Below are positions 54,274 to 61,730 of a DNA stretch of 64,000 nt, piece by piece. Position numbers and translations under genes: made by a program. Location: positions 18,773-82,772 of the forward strand of contig REDU01000114.1 in assembly GCA_007693335.1 (NCBI GenBank). The letters are read 5' to 3'. Source of the DNA: Ilumatobacter sp. (GTDB lineage: Bacteria > Actinomycetota > Acidimicrobiia > Acidimicrobiales > Ilumatobacteraceae). Each line of letters opens with the position of its first letter. The first letter of the stretch is position 1. The notes beneath the pieces were generated by a model. It was not told the origin of the DNA. It was given only the letters and a program-made list of their open reading frames with translations, and did no database searches.

Positions 54274-55464
54274 GTGGACGAGACGAGCGATCAGACGAGC
54301 GAGCTGCACGAGCTGGTCGGGCGTGTGCTGGCGGCCGGGGTCCGTCGGGTGCACGTGCTCGCATGGCGTGATCTCGACGATCCCGACGCCGGCGGCTCCG
54401 AGGTGCACGCCGATCACTTCATGCGCCGATGGAGTGAGGCGGGTCTCGAGGTGCTGCACCGCACCTCGGCGGCACGCGGACTCCCCGAGACCGCTGTTCG
54501 GCACGGCTACGACGTGGTGCGGCGGGGGAGCAGGTACTCGGTGTTCCCCCGTACCGTGGCGGCCGAGCTCACGCACCGGATGGGCCCGTACGATGCCCTG
54601 GTCGAGATCTGGAACGGGGTGCCGTGGGGATCGCCCGTGTGGTGCCGCCGCCCACGGTTCACGATCGTGCACCACGTCCACGGCCCGATGTGGGAGCAGA
54701 TCCTGCCACGTCCGCTGGCCGGGCTCGGTCGAACGCTGGAGACCCGGCTGGCACCGCCGTTCTACCGGCGCACCCGCATCGTGACGCCGTCGGGCTCGAC
54801 GCGCGACGAGCTGCTCGGTCTCGGGTTCGGTCCTGAGATGGTCACGGCCGTCGACAACGGCGTGGACGAGTTCTTCTGCTCGACGCGACGTCGTGACGAC
54901 CAGCCGACGATCGTGGCCGCAGCCCGATTGGCGCCCGTCAAGCGTTTCCCGCTCCTGCTCGAGATCGCGGGCTCGGCCCGTGAGCGGGTACCGGGGCTCC
55001 GCCTCCGTATCGTCGGCGACGGGCCCGAACGTCCGCTCCTCGAGGCCTGGATCGCCGAGCACCGGGCCCACGACTGGGTCACACTCGTCGGGTACGTGCC
55101 CCGCGAGCACCTACGTGACGAGTACTCGCGGGCGTGGGTGGTCGCGAGCGCATCGGTGGCCGAGGGGTGGGGTCTCGCCCTCACCGAGGCGGCGGCGTGC
55201 GGCACTCCCGCGGTGGCCACCGACATCACCGGTCACCGCTCGTCGGTGATCGACGGCGTGACCGGTGTGCTCGCCCCACCCGATCAGATGGCCGACCGGT
55301 TGGTCGAGGTGCTCACCGATCCGCTCCGTCGCGAACGTCTGGCCGCCGCGGCACTCGATCGTGCCCGCACGCTCACCTGGGACGCATCCGCCACCGGGAT
55401 CACGCGTGTGTTGCACGAGGTCGTGGTCAGGGAATCGCGCCGAACGACGCGTAGAGCCCGGTGA
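54274..55464 (+). CDS. GT4 family glycosyltransferase
   Basis: A 396-residue GT-B enzyme. The N-terminal domain has DDPDAGGSEVHADHFMRRW (Gly-rich donor loop), HHVHGPMWEQ, and VTPSGSTRDELLGLG. The C-terminal domain has AARLAPVKRFPLLLEI, RIVGDGPER, GYVPREHL, SVAEGWGLALTEAAACGTPAVATD, with the E-x7-E motif. Typical of cytosolic mannosyl- or glucosyltransferases acting on lipid or nucleotide acceptors. GTG start is supported by TACGAT upstream. The 3' end overlaps the PIG-V-like gene by 38 bases. Confidence 0.9.
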   Translation: MDETSDQTSELHELVGRVLAAGVRRVHVLAWRDLDDPDAGGSEVHADHFMRRWSEAGLEVLHRTSAARGLPETAVRHGYDVVRRGSRYSVFPRTVAAELTHRMGPYDALVEIWNGVPWGSPVWCRRPRFTIVHHVHGPMWEQILPRPLAGLGRTLETRLAPPFYRRTRIVTPSGSTRDELLGLGFGPEMVTAVDNGVDEFFCSTRRRDDQPTIVAAARLAPVKRFPLLLEIAGSARERVPGLRLRIVGDGPERPLLEAWIAEHRAHDWVTLVGYVPREHLRDEYSRAWVVASASVAEGWGLALTEAAACGTPAVATDITGHRSSVIDGVTGVLAPPDQMADRLVEVLTDPLRRERLAAAALDRARTLTWDASATGITRVLHEVVVRESRRTTRRAR

Positions 55465-56662
55465 GCACGGCGAGTCCGGCCCCGCACATCACCATCACCA
55501 GCTCCCAACCGATGCGGTCGCGCCTGGGCCACCAGGCGGCCACGGGGATCACGAGTGGGAACGCCGTGAAGACGAAGCGGGGTCGAGCGGTCACGGTCTC
55601 GGGCAGCAACATGAAGAGCACGATCACCACGACGTAGGCGAGGATCGGGAGCGGGAGACGGTGCTTCCACGCGCACCAGCCGGCAGCGACGAGGGCGAAC
55701 ATCGACACCGCGGTGAGGGCGTCGGTGGGTGACGACAGCGGCGAGCTGAGGAAGCTGAGCGTGTTGTTCACGGCCGTGGCCCCGAAGCTGGTGCCTTCGG
55801 CCCACGCCTCGCGCTGCACCCGGAACCAGGGTGCCGTCTCGTCGGTGTGGCTGGCCAGGAACACCTGGAAGCCGATGAAGCCGAGCGGGCTGAGCAGCGG
55901 CGCCGCCAACGAGGCGTAGTCGCGGCGGGCGCGGATCGCGATGATCGACGCCACGACGCAGGCCGCCACGATGGCCAGTCCGTTCGGCCGGGTGGCGGTG
56001 GCCAGCGCCCCGACCAGCCCCGCCAGCAGCCATCGCTCGTCGAGGAGCAGGATCAGGCATGCCGCCACCAACACGATCAACGTGGCCTCGGAGTAGGCGA
56101 ACGAGAGCACGAATGATCCGGGGAACACGGCGAACAACACCATCGACCGTGCGGCCACCTCGGCATCGTCGGTGAGGCGCATGGCGAGCACACCGACCAG
56201 CACGACGGCGATGGCACCGAGGATCAGGTTGACGCCGAGGGCGGCGAGGGTGTCGCCACCCGGGAAGACCACGTCGAACCCACGCACCAGGAACGGATAG
56301 ACGGGGAAGAACGCCGCCCTGGCCTCCTCCTGGAAGTACGTGATGTTGTCGGGAATCGACCGCGGGTACCCCTGACGGACGATCTCGAGGTACCACAGGC
56401 CGTCCCACGACGTGAGCACCCCCGTGATCAGGTTCACCGCGTTGTCGGGCCGCTCCTCGCCCTCGGCGGCGGCGTCGACCACCACCTGCGACGCCCGTAC
56501 CCCGGCCCCCGCCGCCACGCACAGCCTCGACACGACGTAGCCCAGCAGGCCGTACGCCACCGCACGCCCGAACGACATCGGTCGTTCGGGTGTCGGGGTC
56601 GCGACCGCCATGGTCGGGCCCACCTCGGTCGTCACGTCGGTCGCCACAGGATCGGTGAGCAT
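55427..56662 (-). CDS. PIG-V-like mannosyltransferase (GT-C, GT76)
   Basis: A 411-residue polytopic protein with a PIG-V layout: after one helix a loop with SWDGLWYLEIVRQGYP (Trp86-Asp87), then the conserved AAFFPVYPFLVRGF and FPGSFVLSFAYSEATLI. These match eukaryotic PIG-V and mycobacterial homologs that add mannose from polyprenyl-phosphate-mannose. The polyprenol-phosphate-mannose synthase in this window could supply the donor. Tail overlaps the GT4 gene. An internal ATG (Met18) could be the start. Confidence 0.85.
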   Translation of the reverse strand: MLTDPVATDVTTEVGPTMAVATPTPERPMSFGRAVAYGLLGYVVSRLCVAAGAGVRASQVVVDAAAEGEERPDNAVNLITGVLTSWDGLWYLEIVRQGYPRSIPDNITYFQEEARAAFFPVYPFLVRGFDVVFPGGDTLAALGVNLILGAIAVVLVGVLAMRLTDDAEVAARSMVLFAVFPGSFVLSFAYSEATLIVLVAACLILLLDERWLLAGLVGALATATRPNGLAIVAACVVASIIAIRARRDYASLAAPLLSPLGFIGFQVFLASHTDETAPWFRVQREAWAEGTSFGATAVNNTLSFLSSPLSSPTDALTAVSMFALVAAGWCAWKHRLPLPILAYVVVIVLFMLLPETVTARPRFVFTAFPLVIPVAAWWPRRDRIGWELVMVMCGAGLAVLTGLYASFGAIP

Positions 56663-56697
56663 ACGGGTTCGGCTCGGCCGCGACAGGCTCCGTCGGC

Positions 56698-56703
56698 CAC
56701 GAT
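56698..56703 (+). promoter_or_regulatory. Putative -10 hexamer CACGAT for leaderless crotonase gene
   Basis: CACGAT (TANNNT with first-base mismatch) ends 6 bases before the ATG at 56710. Confidence 0.3.
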
Positions 56704-56709
56704 GCGGTC

Positions 56710-57513
56710 ATGGCCGTCGTCCAACGCACCCAGCCCCGACCCGGTGTCGTCCAGCTCACGCTCGACCGCCCCGACTCGTTGAACTCCATGACCGCCGAAC
56801 TCGTGCAGTCGCTGCACGACCACCTCGACGACATCGCCGTCGACCCCGAGGCCAGGGTGGTGATCCTGACCGGCGCCGGACGCGGCTTCAGCGCCGGGCT
56901 CGACCTGCGTGGCTACGGCTCGGCGCCCCACACGGCCCACCTCGGACCCACGCAGACGGGTTTCGCGGTGCAGAAGCACATCGCCTCGTTGATCCCTCAC
57001 CTCCGCTCGATCCCACAGCCGGTGATCGCCGCCGTGAACGGTCCGGCGGCCGGAGGGGGGTTCGCGCTCGTTCTCGGCTCCGACATCCGTCTCGCGGCCC
57101 GTTCGGCCCGCTTCAATGCGGCCTTCGTACGGATCGGGCTGTCGGCGTGCGACATCGGTACGTCGTGGCTCCTGCCACGTCTCGTGGGTGCCTCGCGCTC
57201 CCAGGAACTCATGCTCACCGGTCGGGTGTTCGACGCGGACGAGGCGTACCGCATCGGTCTGGTGGTCGAGCTCCACGACGACGACGCGTTGCTCGCGGCC
57301 GCGCTCGCCAAGGCCGACCAGGTGATGGCCAACGCCCCGTTCGGCGTGGCCCTCACAAAAGAGGGGATGTGGACCGCTCTGGAGATCCCCGGGATGCAGG
57401 CCGCGATCGACCTCGAGAACCGCCAGCAGATCATGGTGAGCGCCACCCGTGATCATCGCGAGGCCATGACCGCGTTCGTCGAGCGTCGTCCGCCGGAGTT
57501 CACCAACTCCTGA
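56710..57513 (+). CDS. Enoyl-CoA hydratase/isomerase family protein lacking both canonical glutamates
   Basis: A 267-residue crotonase. The fold and oxyanion hole are clear: LTLDRPDSLNSM, GRGFSAGLDLRG, NGPAAGGGFALVLGSDIRL. The two catalytic Glu residues of enoyl-CoA hydratase (GGGCE and QPE) are replaced by Ala119 (GGGFA) and Phe139 (NAAFVRIG). Asp148 (SACDIG) lies where dienoyl-CoA isomerases have a catalytic Asp. So a plain hydratase reaction is unlikely; isomerase or another CoA ester chemistry fits better. Stands alone; a short hairpin follows it. Confidence 0.9.
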   Translation: MAVVQRTQPRPGVVQLTLDRPDSLNSMTAELVQSLHDHLDDIAVDPEARVVILTGAGRGFSAGLDLRGYGSAPHTAHLGPTQTGFAVQKHIASLIPHLRSIPQPVIAAVNGPAAGGGFALVLGSDIRLAARSARFNAAFVRIGLSACDIGTSWLLPRLVGASRSQELMLTGRVFDADEAYRIGLVVELHDDDALLAAALAKADQVMANAPFGVALTKEGMWTALEIPGMQAAIDLENRQQIMVSATRDHREAMTAFVERRPPEFTNS

Positions 57514-57530
57514 CACCGCAGCCGGCGGTG
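57514..57530. terminator. Short hairpin after the crotonase gene
   Basis: CACCGC (57514-57519) and GCGGTG (57525-57530) flank a 5-base loop just after the stop, between convergent genes. It lacks a T-run, so it is a weak terminator candidate. Confidence 0.35.
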
Positions 57531-57547
57531 ACACGGGCGGTGCGCCT

Positions 57548-58573
57548 TCAGTTCGACGACACCGTGCCGGTGAGGCTCACGGGAGTCTCGAGCGGGTGGT
57601 GGCACGCCACGAAGTGACCGCCGCCGAGATCGCGGAGCTGCGGCTCATCGGTCCGACACAGGTCGTCCGCGTTCGGGCACCGGGTGTTGAAGCGGCACCC
57701 GGGAGGGGGCAGCACCGGTGACGGCGGCTCGCCCACGATGTCGCTGTGGTGGAGCTCGGCCATCGGGTCGGGCACCGGGATCGAATCGATCAGCACCTTC
57801 GTGTACGGGTGCGAGGGGCGGGCGTACAGATCGTCGCTGGATGCCACCTCACAGATCTTGCCGAGGTACATGACGGCGACGCGATCACTCACGTTCTTCA
57901 CGACGGCGAGGTCGTGGGCGATGAACACGAGTGTCAGTCCGTAGCGGGCCTTGAGTTCCTCGAGCAGGTTGATCACCTGGGCCTGCACGCTCACGTCGAG
58001 CGCCGACACCGGCTCGTCACAGATGATGAGCGTGGGGTCGAGCACCAGCGACCGGGCGATGGAGATTCGTTGGCACTGGCCACCGGAGAACTGGTGCGGC
58101 TGGCTCTCGGCGGCGCGTTGGGGGTCGATGCCCACGTCTTCGAGCACCGCGTCGACCACCTTGGCGCGCTCGGCGGACGACCCGCGCTTCCAGATGTTGA
58201 GGGGCTCCATCACGATGTCGCGGACCTTGCGGCGCGGATTCAACGACGAGATGGGGTCCTGGAAGATCATCTGCATGCGGGTGCGCGCCTCGCGCATCGC
58301 GCCGCCCTGCAGTGCGGTGAGCTCCTGGCCCTCGAACACGACCGACCCCGATGTGGGGCGGGGGAGTTGCATCACCGAACGCCCGGTGGTGCTCTTGCCG
58401 CATCCCGACTCACCCACGAGGCCGAGGGTCTCACCGCGGAGCACGTCGAGGCTGATGCCCGACACGGCGTTCACCTTCAATCCGGTGCGTCCGACGGGGA
58501 ACTCCATCACGAGGTCCTCGACGCGGAGCACCGCATCGCCGTCGCGCAGGTGCGCCTTGCCCGTACCCGCCAT
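57548..58573 (-). CDS. Peptide-type ABC transporter ATP-binding protein (OppF/DppF type)
   Basis: A 341-residue ATPase: Walker A GESGCGKST, Q-loop, signature FSGGQCQRISIARSL (Cys where Arg is usual), Walker B LIICDEPVSALD, and H-loop FIAHDL. The C-terminal region has four Cys-containing GCRFNTRCPNADDLC typical of the oligopeptide importer family. Partner of the ATPase upstream, whose stop overlaps its start. Last gene of the five-gene importer operon. Confidence 0.93.
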   Translation of the reverse strand: MAGTGKAHLRDGDAVLRVEDLVMEFPVGRTGLKVNAVSGISLDVLRGETLGLVGESGCGKSTTGRSVMQLPRPTSGSVVFEGQELTALQGGAMREARTRMQMIFQDPISSLNPRRKVRDIVMEPLNIWKRGSSAERAKVVDAVLEDVGIDPQRAAESQPHQFSGGQCQRISIARSLVLDPTLIICDEPVSALDVSVQAQVINLLEELKARYGLTLVFIAHDLAVVKNVSDRVAVMYLGKICEVASSDDLYARPSHPYTKVLIDSIPVPDPMAELHHSDIVGEPPSPVLPPPGCRFNTRCPNADDLCRTDEPQLRDLGGGHFVACHHPLETPVSLTGTVSSN

Positions 58574-59727
58574 CAGATGTCCTTCCCGTGCATCAACTGG
58601 GCGGCGAGTGGCACGTCGCCGTGGGCGCTGTCGGCCGCGGCCTGGTCGGCAGCAGCCCTCACCGCAGCGGCCTCACGTGCCAGTTCGGCCTTCACCTGCT
58701 CGTCGCGTTCTTCGAACTCGGCGGAGCCGACCGGGTAGAAGCACCGGTACACGTGCTCGGGGTGCTCGGCCACCTCGAGCACCGGCTCCTCCTCGTGACA
58801 CCGGTCGCGCGCATACGCGCACCGGGGCGCGAAGCGACAGCCCTTGGGTGGGTTCACGAGGTCGGGTGGCCGGCCCGGGATGGTGGCGAGTCGGGTGTGA
58901 CTGGGTTCGTCGAGCTTCGGGATGCTCCGGAGCAGTGACTTCGTGTACGGCATCTTCATGTTCGCGAAGAGCGTCTTGGTCGGTGCCTTCTCGACCAGTC
59001 GGCCGCCGTACATCACCGCGATCTCGTCGGTGTGACCGGCCACCACGCCCAGGTCGTGGGTCACCAGGATGACCGACATGTTGCGGTCGCGGCGCTGCTC
59101 GCCGATGAGGTCGAGGATCTGCGCCTGCACCGTGACGTCGAGCGCCGTCGTGGGTTCGTCGGCGAACAGCATCGTGGGGCCGCAGGCCAGGGCGATGGCG
59201 ATCATGATGCGCTGGCGCATGCCACCCGACAGCTCGTGCGGGTACTGCTCGAGGCGCCGCTCGGCCTCGGGGATGCGCACGTCCTTCATGAGGCGTACGG
59301 CGGTGGCCTTGGCATCGTCGGAGGGCATGTCGAGGTGGATCTGGAGCGGCTCGACGATCTGTCGCCCGATCTTCATGAGCGGGTTCAGCGAGCTCATCGG
59401 GTCCTGGAAGATCATCGCCATCTCGCGGCCCCAGATGTGACGCATCTCCTTGGCCTTGAGGCCCAGGATCTCCTGACCGGCGAAGCGCACCGAGCCCGAC
59501 AGCTCGACGCCCCGTGCGGTCAGCAGACCCATGATCGTTCGCGACAGCACGGTCTTGCCCGAGCCCGATTCGCCCACGACCCCGAGGGCCTTGCCGCGCT
59601 CGAGCGTGAACGTCACGCCGTCGACGGCGCGGACGAGGCCGCGCTCGGTGGCGAAGTGCGTCTTGAGATCGGTGATCTCGAGCAGCGGCCCGGTCGATTG
59701 GCGGGCATCGGTCTGCAATCCGCTCAT
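58573..59727 (-). CDS. Peptide-type ABC transporter ATP-binding protein (OppD/DppD type)
   Basis: A 384-residue ATPase: Walker A GESGSGKTV, signature LSGGMRQRIMIAIAL, Walker B MLFADEPTTALD, and the Cys-rich GCRFAPRCAYARDRC tail motif of the OppD family, then an extra Ala-rich C-terminus. ATG at 59727 overlaps the permease stop (ATGA). Pairs with the OppF-type ATPase. Confidence 0.93.
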   Translation of the reverse strand: MSGLQTDARQSTGPLLEITDLKTHFATERGLVRAVDGVTFTLERGKALGVVGESGSGKTVLSRTIMGLLTARGVELSGSVRFAGQEILGLKAKEMRHIWGREMAMIFQDPMSSLNPLMKIGRQIVEPLQIHLDMPSDDAKATAVRLMKDVRIPEAERRLEQYPHELSGGMRQRIMIAIALACGPTMLFADEPTTALDVTVQAQILDLIGEQRRDRNMSVILVTHDLGVVAGHTDEIAVMYGGRLVEKAPTKTLFANMKMPYTKSLLRSIPKLDEPSHTRLATIPGRPPDLVNPPKGCRFAPRCAYARDRCHEEEPVLEVAEHPEHVYRCFYPVGSAEFEERDEQVKAELAREAAAVRAAADQAAADSAHGDVPLAAQLMHGKDI

Positions 59728-60701
59728 AGCGATGTCTCCCGGATGTCGAATCGCTTGGCCACACGGTCGCCCACCAGGTTGAACGCGAGCACGGTCAAGA
59801 ACAGCATCAGTGCCGGGAACACGGTGGCCCACCAGGCATCGTCGATGCGCGTCCGGTTCTCGGAGATCATCAGACCCCACGACGCTTCCGGTGGCTTCAC
59901 GCTGTAGCCGATGAAGGCGAGGCCACCCTCGGCCGCGAGCAGGATGGCCACGCCCGTGAAGATCACCGCCACCATGGCCGGCACCAGGTTGGGCAGGATC
60001 TCACGTACCAGGATCCGTGGCGTACGAGCACCGAGGCTGCGCGCCGCCAGCACGTACTCGCGCTCTGACAGCGAGAGGGTCTGGGCTCGCACGATGCGGG
60101 CCACCGGTGCGATCGACAGGAACAAGAAGATGATCGTGACCGACCACCGGCGGCTCAGCCAGTCGAAGCCGAACCCCAGGAACTCGATGTCGCTGGCCTG
60201 CAACGAGTCGAAGCGGCCGATCACCAACGCAGCGATCACGATCGCGGGGAACGCCAGGAGCGCATCGACCAGGACCGAGATGACACGATCGATCCAGCCC
60301 TTGAAGTAGCCGGCCAGCATGCCGAGCGTGCCGCCGATGATGAGCGCACCCCCGATCGACACGATGCTGACGGTGAGTGCCAGCCGCGCCGCGTAGATGC
60401 AGCGAGCGAAGAGATCCTTGCCGAGGGCGTCGCTGCCGAACCAGAAGTCGAGACCCGGACCGAAGCGGTAGCCGCTGGCGCGGATCAACTCGCCGTCGGG
60501 TCCGGCCACCCGGGGAACCTCCTGTTCGCCGCGGACCCAGGGGATCCACTCGGCGAAGAACGCGTGGACAGCCAGCAGAACGAGCCACGACACGCCGAAC
60601 CAGAAGCCGATCTGGCGACGACTGCGCACCTTCTTGGCCGCAGCGGGCGGCTGCTCCGGCTCGTCGGAGGTGGTCAGCGTGTCGTCGAGTGCGATGGTCA
60701 T
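59724..60701 (-). CDS. Peptide-type ABC transporter permease (DppC type)
   Basis: A 325-residue permease with a cytoplasmic N-terminus rich in Pro/Ala/Lys, a first helix, an outer loop containing FWFGSDALGKDLFARCIYAARL (family hallmark) and a core of five more helices with the EAA loop (YVLAARSLGARTPRILVREILPN). ATG at 60701 overlaps the DppB-type gene. Second permease of the importer. Confidence 0.92.
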   Translation of the reverse strand: MTIALDDTLTTSDEPEQPPAAAKKVRSRRQIGFWFGVSWLVLLAVHAFFAEWIPWVRGEQEVPRVAGPDGELIRASGYRFGPGLDFWFGSDALGKDLFARCIYAARLALTVSIVSIGGALIIGGTLGMLAGYFKGWIDRVISVLVDALLAFPAIVIAALVIGRFDSLQASDIEFLGFGFDWLSRRWSVTIIFLFLSIAPVARIVRAQTLSLSEREYVLAARSLGARTPRILVREILPNLVPAMVAVIFTGVAILLAAEGGLAFIGYSVKPPEASWGLMISENRTRIDDAWWATVFPALMLFLTVLAFNLVGDRVAKRFDIRETSL

Positions 60702-61663
60702 CCGAGCTTCCTCGCATGTCGGATCCGGGGGTCGACCACCGCGTACAGCAGGTCGACGATGAGGTTGGCGAGCACCACACCGACCACCAGGACCGCCGTG
60801 ATCGCCTGGATGATCAAGATGTCGTTCTGCTGGATCGCGAACACGAGCCGGTCGCCGATCCCTCGCGGTCCGAAGAACTGCTCGACCACCACGGCACCGC
60901 CGATGAGCGCCGACACCTGCAGGGCCACGCTCGTGATGAGCGAGAGCACCGACGACCGCAGGGCGTGGCGCCACAGCACGCGTGCAGGTGACACCCCCTT
61001 GGCCTTGGCGAGCATGATGAAGTCGCTCTGGAGCGTGAGGTTCATGTCGGCTCGGAGGAACCGGCTCCACACTGCAGCCAGGCCGAGACCGAGCGCCAAC
61101 GACGGGATGAAGAAGTTGCGAAAGTGGCCCCATGGGCTGTCCCACGGTGCGATGTAACTCGAGCCCCCCACGGTGGGGAACAGGCTGGTGCGGGTGACCA
61201 CCAGGAACAGCAGCGCCACCGCGATCACCAGCGGGGGCATCGAGATGAAGGCGAACGAGGTGTAGCTGGCGCCACGGTCGAACGCTCCGTCGCGCTTGTA
61301 GGCGCTGTACACGCCCACCGGCACGGCGATCGCGAGGCCGATGACGATGGCCCAGAAGCCCATGAACAGCGTGGGTGGCAGCCGCTGCTGGAACATCGCG
61401 AGACCGGACTGACTCTGGGTGTACGAGTAGCCCAGGTTGCCGGTCACGAAATCCAACAACCACTGCGGGTACTGCAGGAACAGCGACTGGTCGAGGTAGG
61501 GGTAGTCGTTCAGCACGCGGGCGATCTGCTGATCGCTCACGGCGCCGCCGGCCAGATCGCGAACGGGATCAGCGCTGCCGATGCGGGTCGCCACCATCAC
61601 GATGAACGTGACGACGATGAAGACGACGAAGAACTGGAGGAGGCGTTGAGAGACGTAGCGCAT
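60698..61663 (-). CDS. Peptide-type ABC transporter permease (DppB type)
   Basis: A 321-residue permease. The N-terminal helix (YVSQRLLQFFVVFIVVTFIVM) and GNLGYSYTQSQ are typical, followed by the EAA loop (FIMLAKAKGVSPARVLWRHALRS) and PRGIGDRLVFAIQQNDILIIQAI near the end. ATG at 61663 is preferred over upstream codons that fall inside the intercistronic stem-loop. It follows the binding-protein gene by 67 bases. Confidence 0.92.
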   Translation of the reverse strand: MRYVSQRLLQFFVVFIVVTFIVMVATRIGSADPVRDLAGGAVSDQQIARVLNDYPYLDQSLFLQYPQWLLDFVTGNLGYSYTQSQSGLAMFQQRLPPTLFMGFWAIVIGLAIAVPVGVYSAYKRDGAFDRGASYTSFAFISMPPLVIAVALLFLVVTRTSLFPTVGGSSYIAPWDSPWGHFRNFFIPSLALGLGLAAVWSRFLRADMNLTLQSDFIMLAKAKGVSPARVLWRHALRSSVLSLITSVALQVSALIGGAVVVEQFFGPRGIGDRLVFAIQQNDILIIQAITAVLVVGVVLANLIVDLLYAVVDPRIRHARKLG

Positions 61664-61682
61664 GGGTGAGGGTGCCCGCGGC

Positions 61683-61722
61683 CGGGGGTGCGGAGCGGTC
61701 CGAGAACCGACCCGCACCCCCG
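61683..61722 (-). promoter_or_regulatory. Strong intercistronic stem-loop between binding-protein and permease genes
   Basis: CGGGGGTGCG (61683-61692) and CGCACCCCCG (61713-61722) pair perfectly, extended by one more base pair (61693/61712) and an inner CGGT/ACCG stem with a 6-base loop. There is no T-run. Such hairpins commonly protect the binding-protein mRNA or attenuate the permease genes. Confidence 0.65.
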
Positions 61723-61730
61723 TTCGGGAA

